Of a stretch of 64,000 nucleotides of DNA, positions 1-9,024 are shown piece by piece. How positions within the stretch are numbered: the first letter of the stretch is position 1; every line of letters starts with the position of its first letter. The position numbers and the translations under genes are program-made. The stretch covers positions 7,130,001-7,194,000 of the forward strand of contig NC_014666.1 of NCBI RefSeq assembly GCF_000166135.1, given 5' to 3'. Source of the stretch: Pseudofrankia inefficax (GTDB taxonomy: Bacteria; Actinomycetota; Actinomycetes; Frankiales; Frankiaceae). Under the pieces are notes generated by a model, which saw nothing but the letters and a program-made list of their open reading frames with translations, made no database searches and had not been told where the DNA came from.

Positions 1-360
1 GATCTCGCCGATGAGGCGGCGGGCTCCCGCGGAGCGCTCGCCGCTGTCCGGCTGGTAGGGCGGCAGCTCCAGCTCGGCGAGGCTCAGGATGACCGTCTCG
101 GCACCGGCCTGCGCCACCATCTTGATCGCCGCGCCCAGCGCCCGCATCGTCGGCGCGTCGGCCCGCGGCGAGCCGCCAAGGCCGACGATCAGTGGCCGAC
201 GCCGCCCGGACTGGCCCGGCCCGACGCCCGGATTGCGGCGCTCCAGCCCCGGCCCCATCCCGCGGTCACCGCCAAGCTCGCTCGGTGCGCCCGTGGGGCG
301 TCGGACCGCCAACGGAGAGCCGTCGCGTACCGAGGCCGGAATGGTCCCGAAGCCGTCCAC
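1..360 (-). CDS. NADPH-dependent FMN reductase family protein (partial, 3' end off window)
   Basis: The minus strand is open from a GTG at 360 to the window edge (120 codons, no stop). After a 50–60-residue N-terminal extension rich in Gly, Pro and Arg comes a flavodoxin-like beta strand and phosphate loop, LIVGLGGSPRADAPT. It is followed by a helix and a GAE..ILSL..LELPPY segment. This order is typical of NAD(P)H-dependent FMN reductases, which pass hydride from NAD(P)H to flavin. A GGGAG-like ribosome site lies just upstream of the GTG. The N-terminal extension is longer than usual, so a later start is possible. The C-terminal half is missing, so substrate class cannot be judged. Confidence 0.7.
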   Translation of the reverse strand, partial: MDGFGTIPASVRDGSPLAVRRPTGAPSELGGDRGMGPGLERRNPGVGPGQSGRRRPLIVGLGGSPRADAPTMRALGAAIKMVAQAGAETVILSLAELELPPYQPDSGERSAGARRLIGEI

Positions 361-743
361 CCGCACGCTCCCTCACGACCGGCTGTTGGCAGATATTGAC
401 AGATTGAGCGTATGGCGGCGCTGAGCACGGAGAATGCGCGGGTCATGGGCATGTCTGTCCGATGGTGTTCCGGTGGCCGTCGCATGCCCCGTTCTCGCTC
501 GGTTCGCGCTTGGTGTTGGTCCGGCGACCCTGCGCTCCACAAAGGACCGCCCGTGGACACAGGTTCGGCACCCCGGTCGGACGCAGACGGACAACGTGTT
601 CTAAGTCGCAACGCGGCCGGGCGCGCAACCTCTTTCGGTCGCCGCCCGTTCTCGGTCGCAATCGGTTCTAGCCGGCAATGAGCGTAACGAACGGCCAACC
701 GGTCGTCTTGTGGCCGTAACAGGGCGGTCTTACGTTGCTCGGC
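361..743. other. Divergent intergenic region, flavin reductase / adenine deaminase
   Basis: The 383 bp separate two divergent genes. No convincing ORF or RNA gene was seen. The right end holds the probable adenine deaminase promoter (listed separately). I looked for purine-riboswitch-like architecture upstream of the deaminase and saw none. Confidence 0.5.
708..736 (+). promoter_or_regulatory. Probable leaderless promoter of adenine deaminase
   Basis: A TTGTGG (-35-like, 708–713) and TACGTT (-10-like, 731–736) are separated by 17 bp. The ATG at 744 lies 8 nt after the -10, where transcription would start. No Shine-Dalgarno sequence precedes the ATG. This predicts a leaderless mRNA, a common arrangement in actinobacteria. 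Confidence 0.5.
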
Positions 744-2525
744 ATGAACGATCCTGTCGACCCGGCCATCCGCCAGCGCGCCGTCGACGCCGCTCGGGGC
801 GCCGGCCCGTTCGACCTGCTGATCACCGGGGGCAGCGTCGTGGACGTCGGCACCTGCGAGGTGCGCCCCGCCGACGTCGGGCTGGTCGGGCCGCTGATCG
901 CGTCGGTGCACCCCACCGGCAGCCGGACGGACGCCCTGGACGTGTTCGACGCGACCGGCCGGTTCGTCGCCCCCGGCCTGGTCGACATGCACGTCCACTT
1001 CGAGAGCTCGATGCTGACGCCCGGCGCCTACGCCAGCGCCGTCTGCCCGCGCGGCACAACGACGATCTTCGGCGACCCGCACGAGCTGGCGAACGTCGCC
1101 GGCCTCGCCGGGGTGCGCTACGCCGTCGAGGCGAGCCGCGGCCTGCCGGTCCGGTTCATCGTGCAGGCGCCGTCGTGCGTGCCGCCGATGCCGGGTCTCG
1201 AGCTGTCCGGCGCGGACCTGCACGGCCCGGACGTCGCCGAGATGCTCGCCTGGCCCGAGGTCGGCGGCCTCGCCGAGGTGATGGACCTGCTCGGCGTGCT
1301 GACCAGCGACGGCCGGATGGTCGACGTCGTCGCCGCCGGGCTGGCCAGCGGAAAGATCGTCAGTGGCCACGCCGCCGGCCTGAGCGGCCCCGAGCTGCAG
1401 GCGTACCTGTCCGCCGGGATCACCTCGGACCACGAGATCGTCGCCGAGCCGGACGCGATGGAGAAGCTGCGCAGCGGGATGACCGTCGAGCTGCGCGGCG
1501 CGTTCGAGCACCTGCTGCCCGGCCTGGTCGCCGAGCTGAACGCGCTGCCGGAGCTGCCGACCCACCTGTGCGCGGCGACCGACGACCTGTTCGCGCTCAC
1601 TCTGCTCACCGACGGCGGCGTCGACCATTTGTTGCGCCGCCTGGTCGGCTTCGGCCTCGACCCGGTGCGGGCGCTGCGGATCGCGACCTACCACGCGGCC
1701 TACCGCCTGCAGCGCACCGACCTCGGCCTGGTCGCCGCCGGCCGGCAGGCCGACCTGATCGTGCTCTCCGACCTGGCGACGGTGACGGTCGACGACGTCT
1801 TCACCGCCGGGCGTCATGTCGCCTCCGGCGGGCTGATGCTGGTCGACGTCGTGGAGGGCCCCAGCGAGCCGCCACTGGACACCATGAAGATCGGCCCAGT
1901 GACGCCGGCCGACATGGTCCTGCGCGTCGGCGACCTGCCAGGTGGTACCGAGAACGGCACCGCCCGGCTGCGGGTGCTCGCCGGGCCGATCTTCACCCAG
2001 TGGGGCGAGGTCGAGGCCGAGGTCCGCGACGGCGTCGTCGTCCCACCGCCGGGGCACATGCTCCAGCTGACGGCCCACCGCCACGGCCGGATCTCCGCGC
2101 GGCCACAGGCCGCGCTGATCTCGGGCTGGGGCGAGTGGACCGGAGCGATCGCCACGTCGGTCTCGCACGACACCCACAACCTGGTCGTCTTCGGCCGCGA
2201 CCCGGTCGACATGGCCGCGGCGGCCAACGCGGTGATCGCGACCGGCGGCGGTGTCGCCGTCGCGTCCGGCGGCGTGGTCACCGCGTCGATCGCGCTGCCG
2301 ATCGCCGGCATCCTCTCCCCGCTGGCCGCCCCCGACGTCGCCGCCGCCCAGCGGGCACTGACCGACGCGGCCCAGGAGATCGGCCTCGACCTGCACCTGC
2401 TCACCCAGCCGCTGTTCCACGTGATGGTCGCGGCCCTGGCCTGCCTCCCCGGCCCGCACGTCACCGACCTCGGCCTCATCGACGGCACCACCGGCCAGCT
2501 CATCCCCTCCCCCATCCTCGCCTGA
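744..2525 (+). CDS. ade: Adenine deaminase
   Basis: A 593-aa amidohydrolase-superfamily protein that converts adenine to hypoxanthine plus ammonia in purine salvage. The N-terminal beta-sandwich strand (FDLLITGGSVVDV) is followed by the metal-binding PGLVDMHVHFESSM motif, then FGDPHELANV and SGHAAGL, all typical of bacterial Ade (usual length 570–600 aa). The C-terminal part contains the SHDTHNL and GGGVAV segments seen in this family. A TTG nine bases upstream would add three residues. The ATG at 744 is preferred because it sits at the predicted transcription start. It is convergent with the amidohydrolase gene at 2790, and a palindromic repeat lies between them. Confidence 0.9.
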   Translation: MNDPVDPAIRQRAVDAARGAGPFDLLITGGSVVDVGTCEVRPADVGLVGPLIASVHPTGSRTDALDVFDATGRFVAPGLVDMHVHFESSMLTPGAYASAVCPRGTTTIFGDPHELANVAGLAGVRYAVEASRGLPVRFIVQAPSCVPPMPGLELSGADLHGPDVAEMLAWPEVGGLAEVMDLLGVLTSDGRMVDVVAAGLASGKIVSGHAAGLSGPELQAYLSAGITSDHEIVAEPDAMEKLRSGMTVELRGAFEHLLPGLVAELNALPELPTHLCAATDDLFALTLLTDGGVDHLLRRLVGFGLDPVRALRIATYHAAYRLQRTDLGLVAAGRQADLIVLSDLATVTVDDVFTAGRHVASGGLMLVDVVEGPSEPPLDTMKIGPVTPADMVLRVGDLPGGTENGTARLRVLAGPIFTQWGEVEAEVRDGVVVPPPGHMLQLTAHRHGRISARPQAALISGWGEWTGAIATSVSHDTHNLVVFGRDPVDMAAAANAVIATGGGVAVASGGVVTASIALPIAGILSPLAAPDVAAAQRALTDAAQEIGLDLHLLTQPLFHVMVAALACLPGPHVTDLGLIDGTTGQLIPSPILA

Positions 2526-2570
2526 CCACCAACCCCGCCTCCCGCCCGGCGCCCGGCGCCCGGACGGCCT

Positions 2571-2645
2571 TGATCGTGGTTTGCGCCCTCCCGTGGTTGC
2601 CGGGCGGCCTCGATTGCGACCATGGGAGGGCGCAAACCGCGATCA
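2571..2645. repeat. Dispersed palindromic repeat, copy 1 (likely bidirectional terminator)
   Basis: An imperfect inverted repeat of about 27 bp per arm. The outer arms are TGATCGTGGTTTGCGCCCTC and its near-complement ending GCGATCA. They flank a central GTGGTTGC..GGCC.CGATT..CGACCA segment. It sits in the 264-bp gap between the convergent adenine deaminase and amidohydrolase genes, so it could end transcription on both strands. A second copy at 62123–62196 matches in arms, loop and length, which makes it a repeat family and not a one-off hairpin. Confidence 0.75.
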
Positions 2646-2789
2646 CCCGGAGGGGCGGCCGATCGGGGAGGGCGGCGCGGGCTGCGAGCACACTCCGGCT
2701 CGATGAAGTCCGCCCCGCTGCCGGCCGAACCGCCGACGCACCGGATCGGCCCGCGACCGCAAGCGTCAGACGCCGGGATGGTCCAGGCC

Positions 2790-3908
2790 CTATCCCGTGA
2801 GTGGCTGGCCGCGCAGGACTATGAGGTCGGGGGCGGCGAGGACGGCGGGGTCGACGCGGGGGTCCTCGGGGTAGACGACGAGGTCGGCGGGGGCGCCCTC
2901 GTCCAGGCCGGGGAAGCCGAGCCAGGCTCGGGCCGACCAGGTCGCGGCCGCGAGGGCGGCGAGCGGGGGCAGACCGGCCTTGACCAGCTCGGCGACCTCG
3001 GCCCCGACCAGGCCGTGGGGCAGCGAGCCGCCCGCGTCGGTGCCGACGTAGATGGGGATGCCCGCCTCGTAGGCAGCGCCGATGGTCGCGTACCGACGGG
3101 CATGCAACGCGAGCATGTGCTTGTGGTACTGGGGGAACCGGTCCTCGGCCGGCGCGGCGATCTCGGGGAACGTGGCGATGTTGACCAGCGTCGGGACGAT
3201 CGCGATGCCGCGGGCCGCGAACACGGCGATGGTGTCGTCGGACAGGCCCGTCGCGTGCTCGACGCAGTCGATGCCCGCGGCGGCGAGCGCGGGCAGCGAG
3301 TCCTCGGCGAAGCAGTGCGCGGTCACCCGGGCGCCGGCGGCGTGCGCGGCCGCGATCGCCTCGGCGACGGCGACGGGCGGCCAGCAGGGCGCGAGGTCGC
3401 CGAGCGAGCGGTCGATCCAGTCGCCGACGAGCTTCACCCAGCCGTCGCCCCGGCCGGCCTGCCGGACCACCTCGGCGGCCAGGCCGTCCGGCTCGACCTC
3501 TTCGGCGTAGTTACGGATGTAGCGACGGCTGCGGGCGATGTGCCGGCCGGCCCGGACGAGTCGGGGCAGGTCGTCGCGGTCGTCGATCCAGCGGGTGTCG
3601 GCCGGGGAGCCGGCATCGCGCAGCAGCAGGGCGCCGACGTCCCGGTCGGCCACCGCCTGGGCCAGGGTGGTCTCGTGGTCGACCGCCCCCTGCTTGCCGA
3701 GGCCGACATGGCAGTGGGCGTCGACCAGCCCGGGCAGCACCCAGCCCCGGATGGTCCGGATGTCGGCCGGGCCGATGGGAGCGTCGAACGTGATCCGGCC
3801 GCCGACGACCCACAGCTCGTCACGGATCTCCGTCGGCCCGACCAGGACCCGGCCGACGACATGGAGGACCTCCGGCCGCCGGCCCCCTGTTTGCCATGTG
3901 TTCGCCAC
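2790..3908 (-). CDS. Amidohydrolase family protein (imidazolonepropionase/prolidase-like)
   Basis: A 372-aa metal-dependent hydrolase of the amidohydrolase superfamily. An N-terminal beta-sandwich (VVGGRITFDAP) leads into WVLPGLVDAHCHVGL, the HxH metal site. Further ligand candidates follow in order: RVTAHCFAED (His), CVEHATGL (His) and VGTDAGG (Asp). The C-terminal GAPADLVVYPEDPR strand closes the sandwich. Substrate cannot be assigned; relatives act on cyclic amides, dipeptides or N-acyl compounds. The frame opens with GTG at 3908, close to the divergent aldo/keto reductase start at 3934, so the two probably share a 25-bp promoter gap. The ribosome site is weak. Confidence 0.78.
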   Translation of the reverse strand: MANTWQTGGRRPEVLHVVGRVLVGPTEIRDELWVVGGRITFDAPIGPADIRTIRGWVLPGLVDAHCHVGLGKQGAVDHETTLAQAVADRDVGALLLRDAGSPADTRWIDDRDDLPRLVRAGRHIARSRRYIRNYAEEVEPDGLAAEVVRQAGRGDGWVKLVGDWIDRSLGDLAPCWPPVAVAEAIAAAHAAGARVTAHCFAEDSLPALAAAGIDCVEHATGLSDDTIAVFAARGIAIVPTLVNIATFPEIAAPAEDRFPQYHKHMLALHARRYATIGAAYEAGIPIYVGTDAGGSLPHGLVGAEVAELVKAGLPPLAALAAATWSARAWLGFPGLDEGAPADLVVYPEDPRVDPAVLAAPDLIVLRGQPLTG

Positions 3909-3933
3909 GCGACAATGCTTAACCCACGTGACG

Positions 3934-4959
3934 ATGAACTATCGAGTACTCGGCCGCACTGGCGTGCGGGTTACACCACTGTGCCTGGGCGCGATGATGT
4001 TTGGCGCCTGGGGCAACCCCGACCACGACGAGTCGATAAAGATCATTCACCGGGCCCTGGACGCGGGGGTCAACTTCATCGACACCGCCGACGTCTACTC
4101 GGCCGGCGAGTCGGAGACGATCGTCGGCAAGGCGCTTGCCGGCCGCCGCGACGACGTCGTGCTGGCGACGAAGGCGTACATGCCGATGGGCGAGGGCCCG
4201 AACCGGGGCGGCCTGTCCCGGCGCTGGCTCATCCAGGAGTGCGAGAACAGCCTGCGCCGCCTCGGCACCGACCACATCGACCTCTACCAGGTGCACCGGC
4301 CCGACCCGACGACCGAGATCGACGAGACCCTCGGCGCGCTCACCGACCTGGTCCGGGCCGGCAAGATCCGTTACTTCGGCAGCTCGACGTTCCCGGCCCA
4401 CGAGGTGGTCGAGGCGCAGTGGGTGGCCGAGAAGCGCGGCCGGGAGCGCTTCGTCACCGAGCAGCCGCCCTACTCGATCCTGGTCCGCGGCATCGAGGCC
4501 GACCTGCTGCCGGTCACGCAGAAGTACGGCATGGGCGTGCTGCCGTGGAGCCCGCTGGCCGGTGGCTACCTTTCCGGCCGGTACACGCGCGGCGGCGGAC
4601 TGGACGTCACGAGCAGCCGGGCCGAGCGGATTCCGCAGCGGTTCGACATGTCGATCCCGACCAACCGTCGTAAGGCCGAGCTCGCCATCGAACTGGCCGA
4701 CGTGGCCGCCGAGGCCGGGATCAGCCTGATCGAGCTGGCGATCGCGTTCGTCATCCGCCACCCGGCCGTGACGTCCGCGATCATCGGCCCGCGCACGATG
4801 GAGCACCTGGAAAGCCAGCTGACCGCGGCCGACGTGACGCTCGACGACGCGACCCTCGACCGCATCGACGAGCTGGTCCCGCCGGGTACGAACGTCAACC
4901 CGGCCGACGCCGGCTGGAGCTCGCCGTCCCTGGCCAAGCCGGGGCTGCGTCGCCGGTAG
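3934..4959 (+). CDS. Aldo/keto reductase
   Basis: A 341-aa NADPH-dependent aldo/keto reductase with a (beta/alpha)8 barrel. The catalytic tetrad is visible: Asp50 and Tyr55 in DTADVYS, Lys80 in ATKAYMP and His121 in YQVHRPD. The C-terminal cofactor region (SAIIGPRTMEHLESQL) is present, and the length fits the YajO/YghZ-like branch. The start at 3934 gives MNYRVLGRTG, the usual N-terminus. It converges with a LacI-type regulator 12 bp downstream, so the regulator may or may not control it. Confidence 0.88.
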   Translation: MNYRVLGRTGVRVTPLCLGAMMFGAWGNPDHDESIKIIHRALDAGVNFIDTADVYSAGESETIVGKALAGRRDDVVLATKAYMPMGEGPNRGGLSRRWLIQECENSLRRLGTDHIDLYQVHRPDPTTEIDETLGALTDLVRAGKIRYFGSSTFPAHEVVEAQWVAEKRGRERFVTEQPPYSILVRGIEADLLPVTQKYGMGVLPWSPLAGGYLSGRYTRGGGLDVTSSRAERIPQRFDMSIPTNRRKAELAIELADVAAEAGISLIELAIAFVIRHPAVTSAIIGPRTMEHLESQLTAADVTLDDATLDRIDELVPPGTNVNPADAGWSSPSLAKPGLRRR

Positions 4960-4971
4960 GGCCCGGCGGGG

Positions 4972-6027
4972 TCACCCAGGCCGCTTCGCCGCGCCCACGG
5001 CTCGCAGGCCGATCCGCGCGGGCGGCAGCCTGCGCTGCTCGGCACCCGTGTCACCCGAGGCGATCATCCTCAGCGCCGCCGTCGCGATGGCTGGCACCGG
5101 GCTGCGTACGGCGGCGTAGGCGGTGCCGGCCGGGCGCCGGGGCGGCGGCTCGTCGTCGAACCCGACGACCGTCACGTCGTCGCCGACCCGCAGCCCGCGA
5201 CGCCGGCAGACCTCGATGACGGCGTCCGCCAGGCCGTCGCCGGCCGCGAAGATCGCCTCCGGCGGTCCGTCCAGGTCGAAGGACGTCTCCAGGGCCCGGG
5301 CCGCGTCCGGCATGCCGAGCCGCGCGCGTACGAGACGGTCAGGCTGCCCGATCGCGGCCTGGTGGGCGTGATAGGCCTCGGTCCGTTCCCGCACGCACGG
5401 GAGGTCTCCGGGGCCGACCACCAGGGTGACCCGACGGCGGCCGAGAGCGGTCAGGTGGGCGAGCGCCGCCCGGGTAGCCCGCGGATTGTCGACGTCGACG
5501 GCGGCCACCTCGGGCGCGCAGGCGCCCAGAGTCACGGTGCGCCGCGCGACCGCGGCCGGCAGCGCGCCAAGCGCGCCGCGGCCCGGGTTGATCACGATCA
5601 GACCGGCGATCTCACGATCGGCGGCGAGCGCGCGCAGCGCCCCGAAATCGCCGGGCGCCACCCGCCGCAGGAAGACGCCGAGGCCGATCTCGCCGGCCGC
5701 CTGCGCCGCCGCGGCTGTGACCGTCCCGAAGAAACGGTCCTCCTCCAGACAGCCCGGATGCGAGATCGCCACGACCGCCACCCGGTCACCCCGGCCGCCG
5801 GCCAGCGCCCTGGCCGCGGCGCTCGGTACGAAACCCAGCTCCGCCGCGGCCTCCAGGACCCGCTCTCGCGTCGCCGGTAGGACCCGGGGGCTGCCGTTGA
5901 GCACTCGGGAGACGGTCGCCCGCGACACTCCGGCCGCGGCCGCCACGTCCTCGACCGTCGGGCGGCCGCCACGGCCTGGGCCGCCGGCCGAGGACGCCGA
6001 GCCACCGCCAGCCGCCATGTGATTCAT
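4972..6027 (-). CDS. LacI family transcriptional regulator
   Basis: A 351-aa repressor. After a 20-residue Gly/Ala-rich leader the helix-turn-helix PTVEDVAAAAGVSRATVSRV and hinge (residues about 22–75) match LacI DNA-binding domains. The rest is a periplasmic-binding-protein-like effector domain ending in PPARIGLRAVGAAKRPG. An alternative start four codons later would shorten the leader. TGAGG lies 5 nt before the ATG at 6027. The effector sugar is not predictable from sequence. The nearest candidate target is the aldo/keto reductase, which is convergent. Confidence 0.88.
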   Translation of the reverse strand: MNHMAAGGGSASSAGGPGRGGRPTVEDVAAAAGVSRATVSRVLNGSPRVLPATRERVLEAAAELGFVPSAAARALAGGRGDRVAVVAISHPGCLEEDRFFGTVTAAAAQAAGEIGLGVFLRRVAPGDFGALRALAADREIAGLIVINPGRGALGALPAAVARRTVTLGACAPEVAAVDVDNPRATRAALAHLTALGRRRVTLVVGPGDLPCVRERTEAYHAHQAAIGQPDRLVRARLGMPDAARALETSFDLDGPPEAIFAAGDGLADAVIEVCRRRGLRVGDDVTVVGFDDEPPPRRPAGTAYAAVRSPVPAIATAALRMIASGDTGAEQRRLPPARIGLRAVGAAKRPG

Positions 6028-6081
6028 GACCTCAGTGTCGGCCCGCGACCGACGCCTGGTCCACGCCCGCGAACCAGCCAG

Positions 6082-6129
6082 CCCGCCCGGCTGGCTCTGG
6101 GCCAGGCGGCGCAGAGCCAGCCGGGCGGG
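6082..6129 (-). terminator. Strong hairpin downstream of the DUF839 gene
   Basis: A perfect 17-bp stem (CCCGCCCGGCTGGCTCT and its complement) with a 14-nt loop begins 18 bp past the stop of the minus-strand DUF839 gene. There is no T-tract, as is usual for GC-rich actinobacterial terminators. It also insulates the LacI gene start at 6027. Confidence 0.75.
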
Positions 6130-6147
6130 GGACCGGTCCGGCGCGGG

Positions 6148-7491
6148 CTACCGGCGGCGCCCAGGCACCCAGGGCCCCTTGATGGCAAGGGTGAGGCCGT
6201 CCTCCTGGATGTTGGCGTAGAGCCACACCCCGTCGGGGGAGAAGGTCGCTCCCGCGAACTCGGCCTGGCTGACGGAGCGAGCCAGCGGGTAGGGCTTGCC
6301 GTCGTCCCCGACGACGACGAGGTGGTTGTCGCCGTCACCGTCCTCACAGAGGATCATCTCGCCCCAGGCCGAGATGTGGATGTTGTCCGGCCCGTCGAAC
6401 TGCCCACCGGGCGCGAACCGCAGTACCAGCTCGATGGTGTTCGCCCGTGGGTCATACCGCCAGACCTGGCCCTCGTGCAGGCCAGCGGCCGGGGCCGCCT
6501 TGGCGTAGCTGGAGACGAAGTACGCCGAGCCGTCGCGGAAATAGATGCCCTCGGCCTTCGGCACCCGGGAGACGGTGCCGTCGGCGAACTGCTTGCGCAC
6601 CGAGGTCGTGGCCGCGTCGGGGTCCGGCACGTCCACCCACTTCACCGCGAGCTTCGTGCCCAGGGTGGTGACGGCGGACAGGTCGGCGAGGCCGCCGGCG
6701 AACAGCGCCTGCAGCCGGCCACCCGCGCGCAGGCTGCCCGGGCCGCCGAGTGGGCGCTTCGGCAGGAGCCGGTAGACGAGGCCGAACGGGCCGGAGGCGT
6801 CCTCGGTCAGATAGAGGATGCCGGTCCGGGGGTCGATCGCGACGGCCTCATGGGCGTAGCGGCCGAGCGCGGCCAGTGGCACCGGGGCCGCGTCGCGCAG
6901 CCGGCCGAACGGATCGACCTCGAAGACGTAGCCGTGCCGCTTGGTCAGCTTGGCGTCGTCGGTCGGGGTGAGCTCGGTCTCCTCGCAGGTCAGCCAGGTG
7001 CCCCAGGGCGTCGGGCCGCCGGCGCAGTTGCGGACCGTGCCGGCCAGCCCGACCTTCTCCGAGAGCAGCCGGCCGCCGTCGACCACGAGGACCGTGTTCC
7101 CACCGTCGGCGCCCTCGTCGTAGACGAGGCCCGCGACGTGCGGGACGGGGTAGGTCGCCTCGTGGGTGAGCTCGTGGTTGCGCACGATCGCGGTGTGCCG
7201 GCCGGCCGCGAACGTGTGCATGCCGTCCTGGAACGTCGGGCTGAGCCCGCCGCCGGCGAGCGGGGTTCCCTGGACGGAGACCTTCGTGTAGCTGAATCCC
7301 GCCGGCAGGTCACAGACGCCGTTCGGGTCGGCGACCAGGTCGCCGTATCCCTTGAAGGCCGGGCCTTTGCCGGTGCCCTGTGGGCCGCCCGCCTGGGCGG
7401 GAGCGCCGAAGACCGAGCCCGCGGCACCGGACAGGACGATGCCCAGGCCGGCGGCGCCGGTACCGAGAAGCTGACGACGATTTACAGACAT
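6148..7491 (-). CDS. PhoX/DUF839 family protein with Tat signal
   Basis: A 447-aa exported protein of the PhoX-like DUF839 family, beta-propeller proteins that include Ca/Fe-dependent alkaline phosphatases. The start at 7491 is fixed by GGAGG 7 nt upstream. The N-terminus MSVNRRQLLGTGAAGLG has the twin-arginine motif, a hydrophobic stretch and an Ala-rich cleavage site near residue 35. Family hallmarks include RNHELTHE, TCEET, a DPFGRL segment, TEDASGPFG and DGPDNIHIS. It may release phosphate from organic esters, but some DUF839 members have no shown activity. A hairpin terminator follows the stop. Confidence 0.82.
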   Translation of the reverse strand: MSVNRRQLLGTGAAGLGIVLSGAAGSVFGAPAQAGGPQGTGKGPAFKGYGDLVADPNGVCDLPAGFSYTKVSVQGTPLAGGGLSPTFQDGMHTFAAGRHTAIVRNHELTHEATYPVPHVAGLVYDEGADGGNTVLVVDGGRLLSEKVGLAGTVRNCAGGPTPWGTWLTCEETELTPTDDAKLTKRHGYVFEVDPFGRLRDAAPVPLAALGRYAHEAVAIDPRTGILYLTEDASGPFGLVYRLLPKRPLGGPGSLRAGGRLQALFAGGLADLSAVTTLGTKLAVKWVDVPDPDAATTSVRKQFADGTVSRVPKAEGIYFRDGSAYFVSSYAKAAPAAGLHEGQVWRYDPRANTIELVLRFAPGGQFDGPDNIHISAWGEMILCEDGDGDNHLVVVGDDGKPYPLARSVSQAEFAGATFSPDGVWLYANIQEDGLTLAIKGPWVPGRRR

Positions 7492-8021
7492 GTAGAGCCT
7501 CCTTCGCCGGCCGTCAGGTTTCCAGCCCAACGTGGCCGCGAGGCGACACCAACGCGAACGGCTACAGACGAGTAGAACTCTTCGGGCTGGCGCACCGGCG
7601 TCTCGGCGAGCCGATCCGCTCGGGGGCAGGGCCTCCACCGCGGTGCCGCGCAGGTGACAGGTGGTCCCCCGCGCCGCCAGCCGGACAGGCGTACGGCCGA
7701 CGAGCGAGAAACGAGAACACGTTCCGCGCAGACTCTGGTCATCCGATCGGAGTTCGGCCAGACTGCGCCGTGGGCCGTGATGTGCAGCACACGGACCCTC
7801 TGCGCCTAAGCAGTCAGGTATAGGCGTGCCCCGCTTTCCGGGGCCGGAGGGTCCGCGCAGCCGCGCGTCGCGGGCCGCGCGCGGCCGCCTCCGGGTGCGC
7901 CCGCGCGGCATCCGCGTTTCCCGCAGGGCTCCCGAGCGGCTCCGCGCCAGCGGGCCGGGAAGCCCATCGCGACACCAGGCCGCCGTTGGCCCTGGATGGC
8001 ACAGCCGAGGAGACAACAAAC
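7492..8021. other. Divergent intergenic region, DUF839 / sdhC
   Basis: The 530 bp hold the promoters of two divergent genes. No ORF has family resemblance. A GCCCC..GGGGC hairpin (about 7828–7844) and a weak TATAGG box at 7819 lie in the sdhC leader. GAGGAG at 8007–8012 is the sdhC ribosome site. No riboswitch was recognised. Confidence 0.45.
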
Positions 8022-8921
8022 ATGCCCGTTCGGACCAGACCCGCGCCGGTCGCGGACCCGGCCCCGTCCACCGCACCGCCGACCAGCGCGGCCTCGCCCA
8101 ACGGGGCGGCGGCACCCAGCGGCGCGGCCACGCCCGCGCGCCCCAGACCGGTACCCAGGCCGCGTGCCGCCGTCGAGGCGCGGACGCTGCGCCAGGACAA
8201 CTGGTGGGTCGCCCCGGTGTTCACCGTGGCCGTGCTGACCGGGTTCACCGTGTACGGCATCTGGGCCGCGCTGCGCGACGGCAACTACTTCGCCAAGCCG
8301 TACCTGTCGCCGTTCTACTCGCCGTGCCTGTCGGCCAACTGCACCGACGACGCGTCGCCGCACATCTTCGGCAACATCGACCCGGTCTCGCCGGCGTTCC
8401 TGATCCTGCTGTTCCCGCTCGGGTTCCGGCTGACCTGCTACTACTACCGGAAGGCGTACTACCGGTCGTTCTGGTGGGCCCCGCCGGCGTGTGCCGTCCC
8501 GGACGCGCGGCGCGGCTACTCGGGTGAGACGAAGTTCCCGCTGCTGCTGCAGAACGCGCACCGCTACTTCTTCTACTTCGCGCTCATCTTCGCCGGGCTG
8601 CTCACGTATGACGCGGTGCTCGCCTTCATCTTCCCGGGCGGGAGGTTCGGCATCGGCGTCGGCACCGGGGTCCTGGTAGTGAACTCCGCGCTGATCTGGT
8701 GCTACACGCTGTCCTGCCATTCCTGCCGGCACCTGTGCGGCGGCGGGCTGAAGCTGCTGTCCAAGGCGCCGCTGCGCCGGCGGATCTGGGCCCGGCTGTC
8801 GGTGCTCAACCGCAATCACATGTGGTTCGCCTGGGCGAGCCTGCTCTGGATCATGGTGGCCGACTTCTACGTCTGGCTGGTCGCCTCCGGGACCATCACC
8901 GACCCGCACTGGATCTCCTGA
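8022..8921 (+). CDS. sdhC: Succinate dehydrogenase membrane anchor subunit
   Basis: A 299-aa integral membrane protein, the quinone-reducing haem/anchor subunit. An Ala/Pro-rich cytoplasmic N-terminus (about 55 residues) is followed by about five hydrophobic helices (for example VAPVFTVAVLTGFTVYG and YFFYFALIFAGLLTYDAVLA). A His/Cys cluster (LSCHSCRHLC) and HMWFAWASLLWIM follow and could supply quinone- or haem-site residues. Gene order C-A-B and the single anchor gene match the mycobacterial Sdh1 type (Rv0249c–Rv0247c). ATG 8022 is chosen for GAGGAG 9 nt upstream; an upstream in-frame start would add a poor leader. Confidence 0.85.
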   Translation: MPVRTRPAPVADPAPSTAPPTSAASPNGAAAPSGAATPARPRPVPRPRAAVEARTLRQDNWWVAPVFTVAVLTGFTVYGIWAALRDGNYFAKPYLSPFYSPCLSANCTDDASPHIFGNIDPVSPAFLILLFPLGFRLTCYYYRKAYYRSFWWAPPACAVPDARRGYSGETKFPLLLQNAHRYFFYFALIFAGLLTYDAVLAFIFPGGRFGIGVGTGVLVVNSALIWCYTLSCHSCRHLCGGGLKLLSKAPLRRRIWARLSVLNRNHMWFAWASLLWIMVADFYVWLVASGTITDPHWIS

Positions 8922-9024
8922 GGCGACCGGCACCGCGCGGGAGGTCGCCCTTTCGCGTGGCCATGGCCAGGTCCCCTGAGCGGTCCTTCGCTCACACGGT
9001 CGGAAAGGAAAGAAGGAAACTGCT

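Noticed and set aside
189-2459. A 756-codon minus-strand ORF opposite adenine deaminase, and similar long ORFs opposite sdhA and many other genes
   Set aside because: They are His/Arg/Gly/Ala-rich shadow frames produced by GC-rich third positions; the opposite strand carries clear family motifs.
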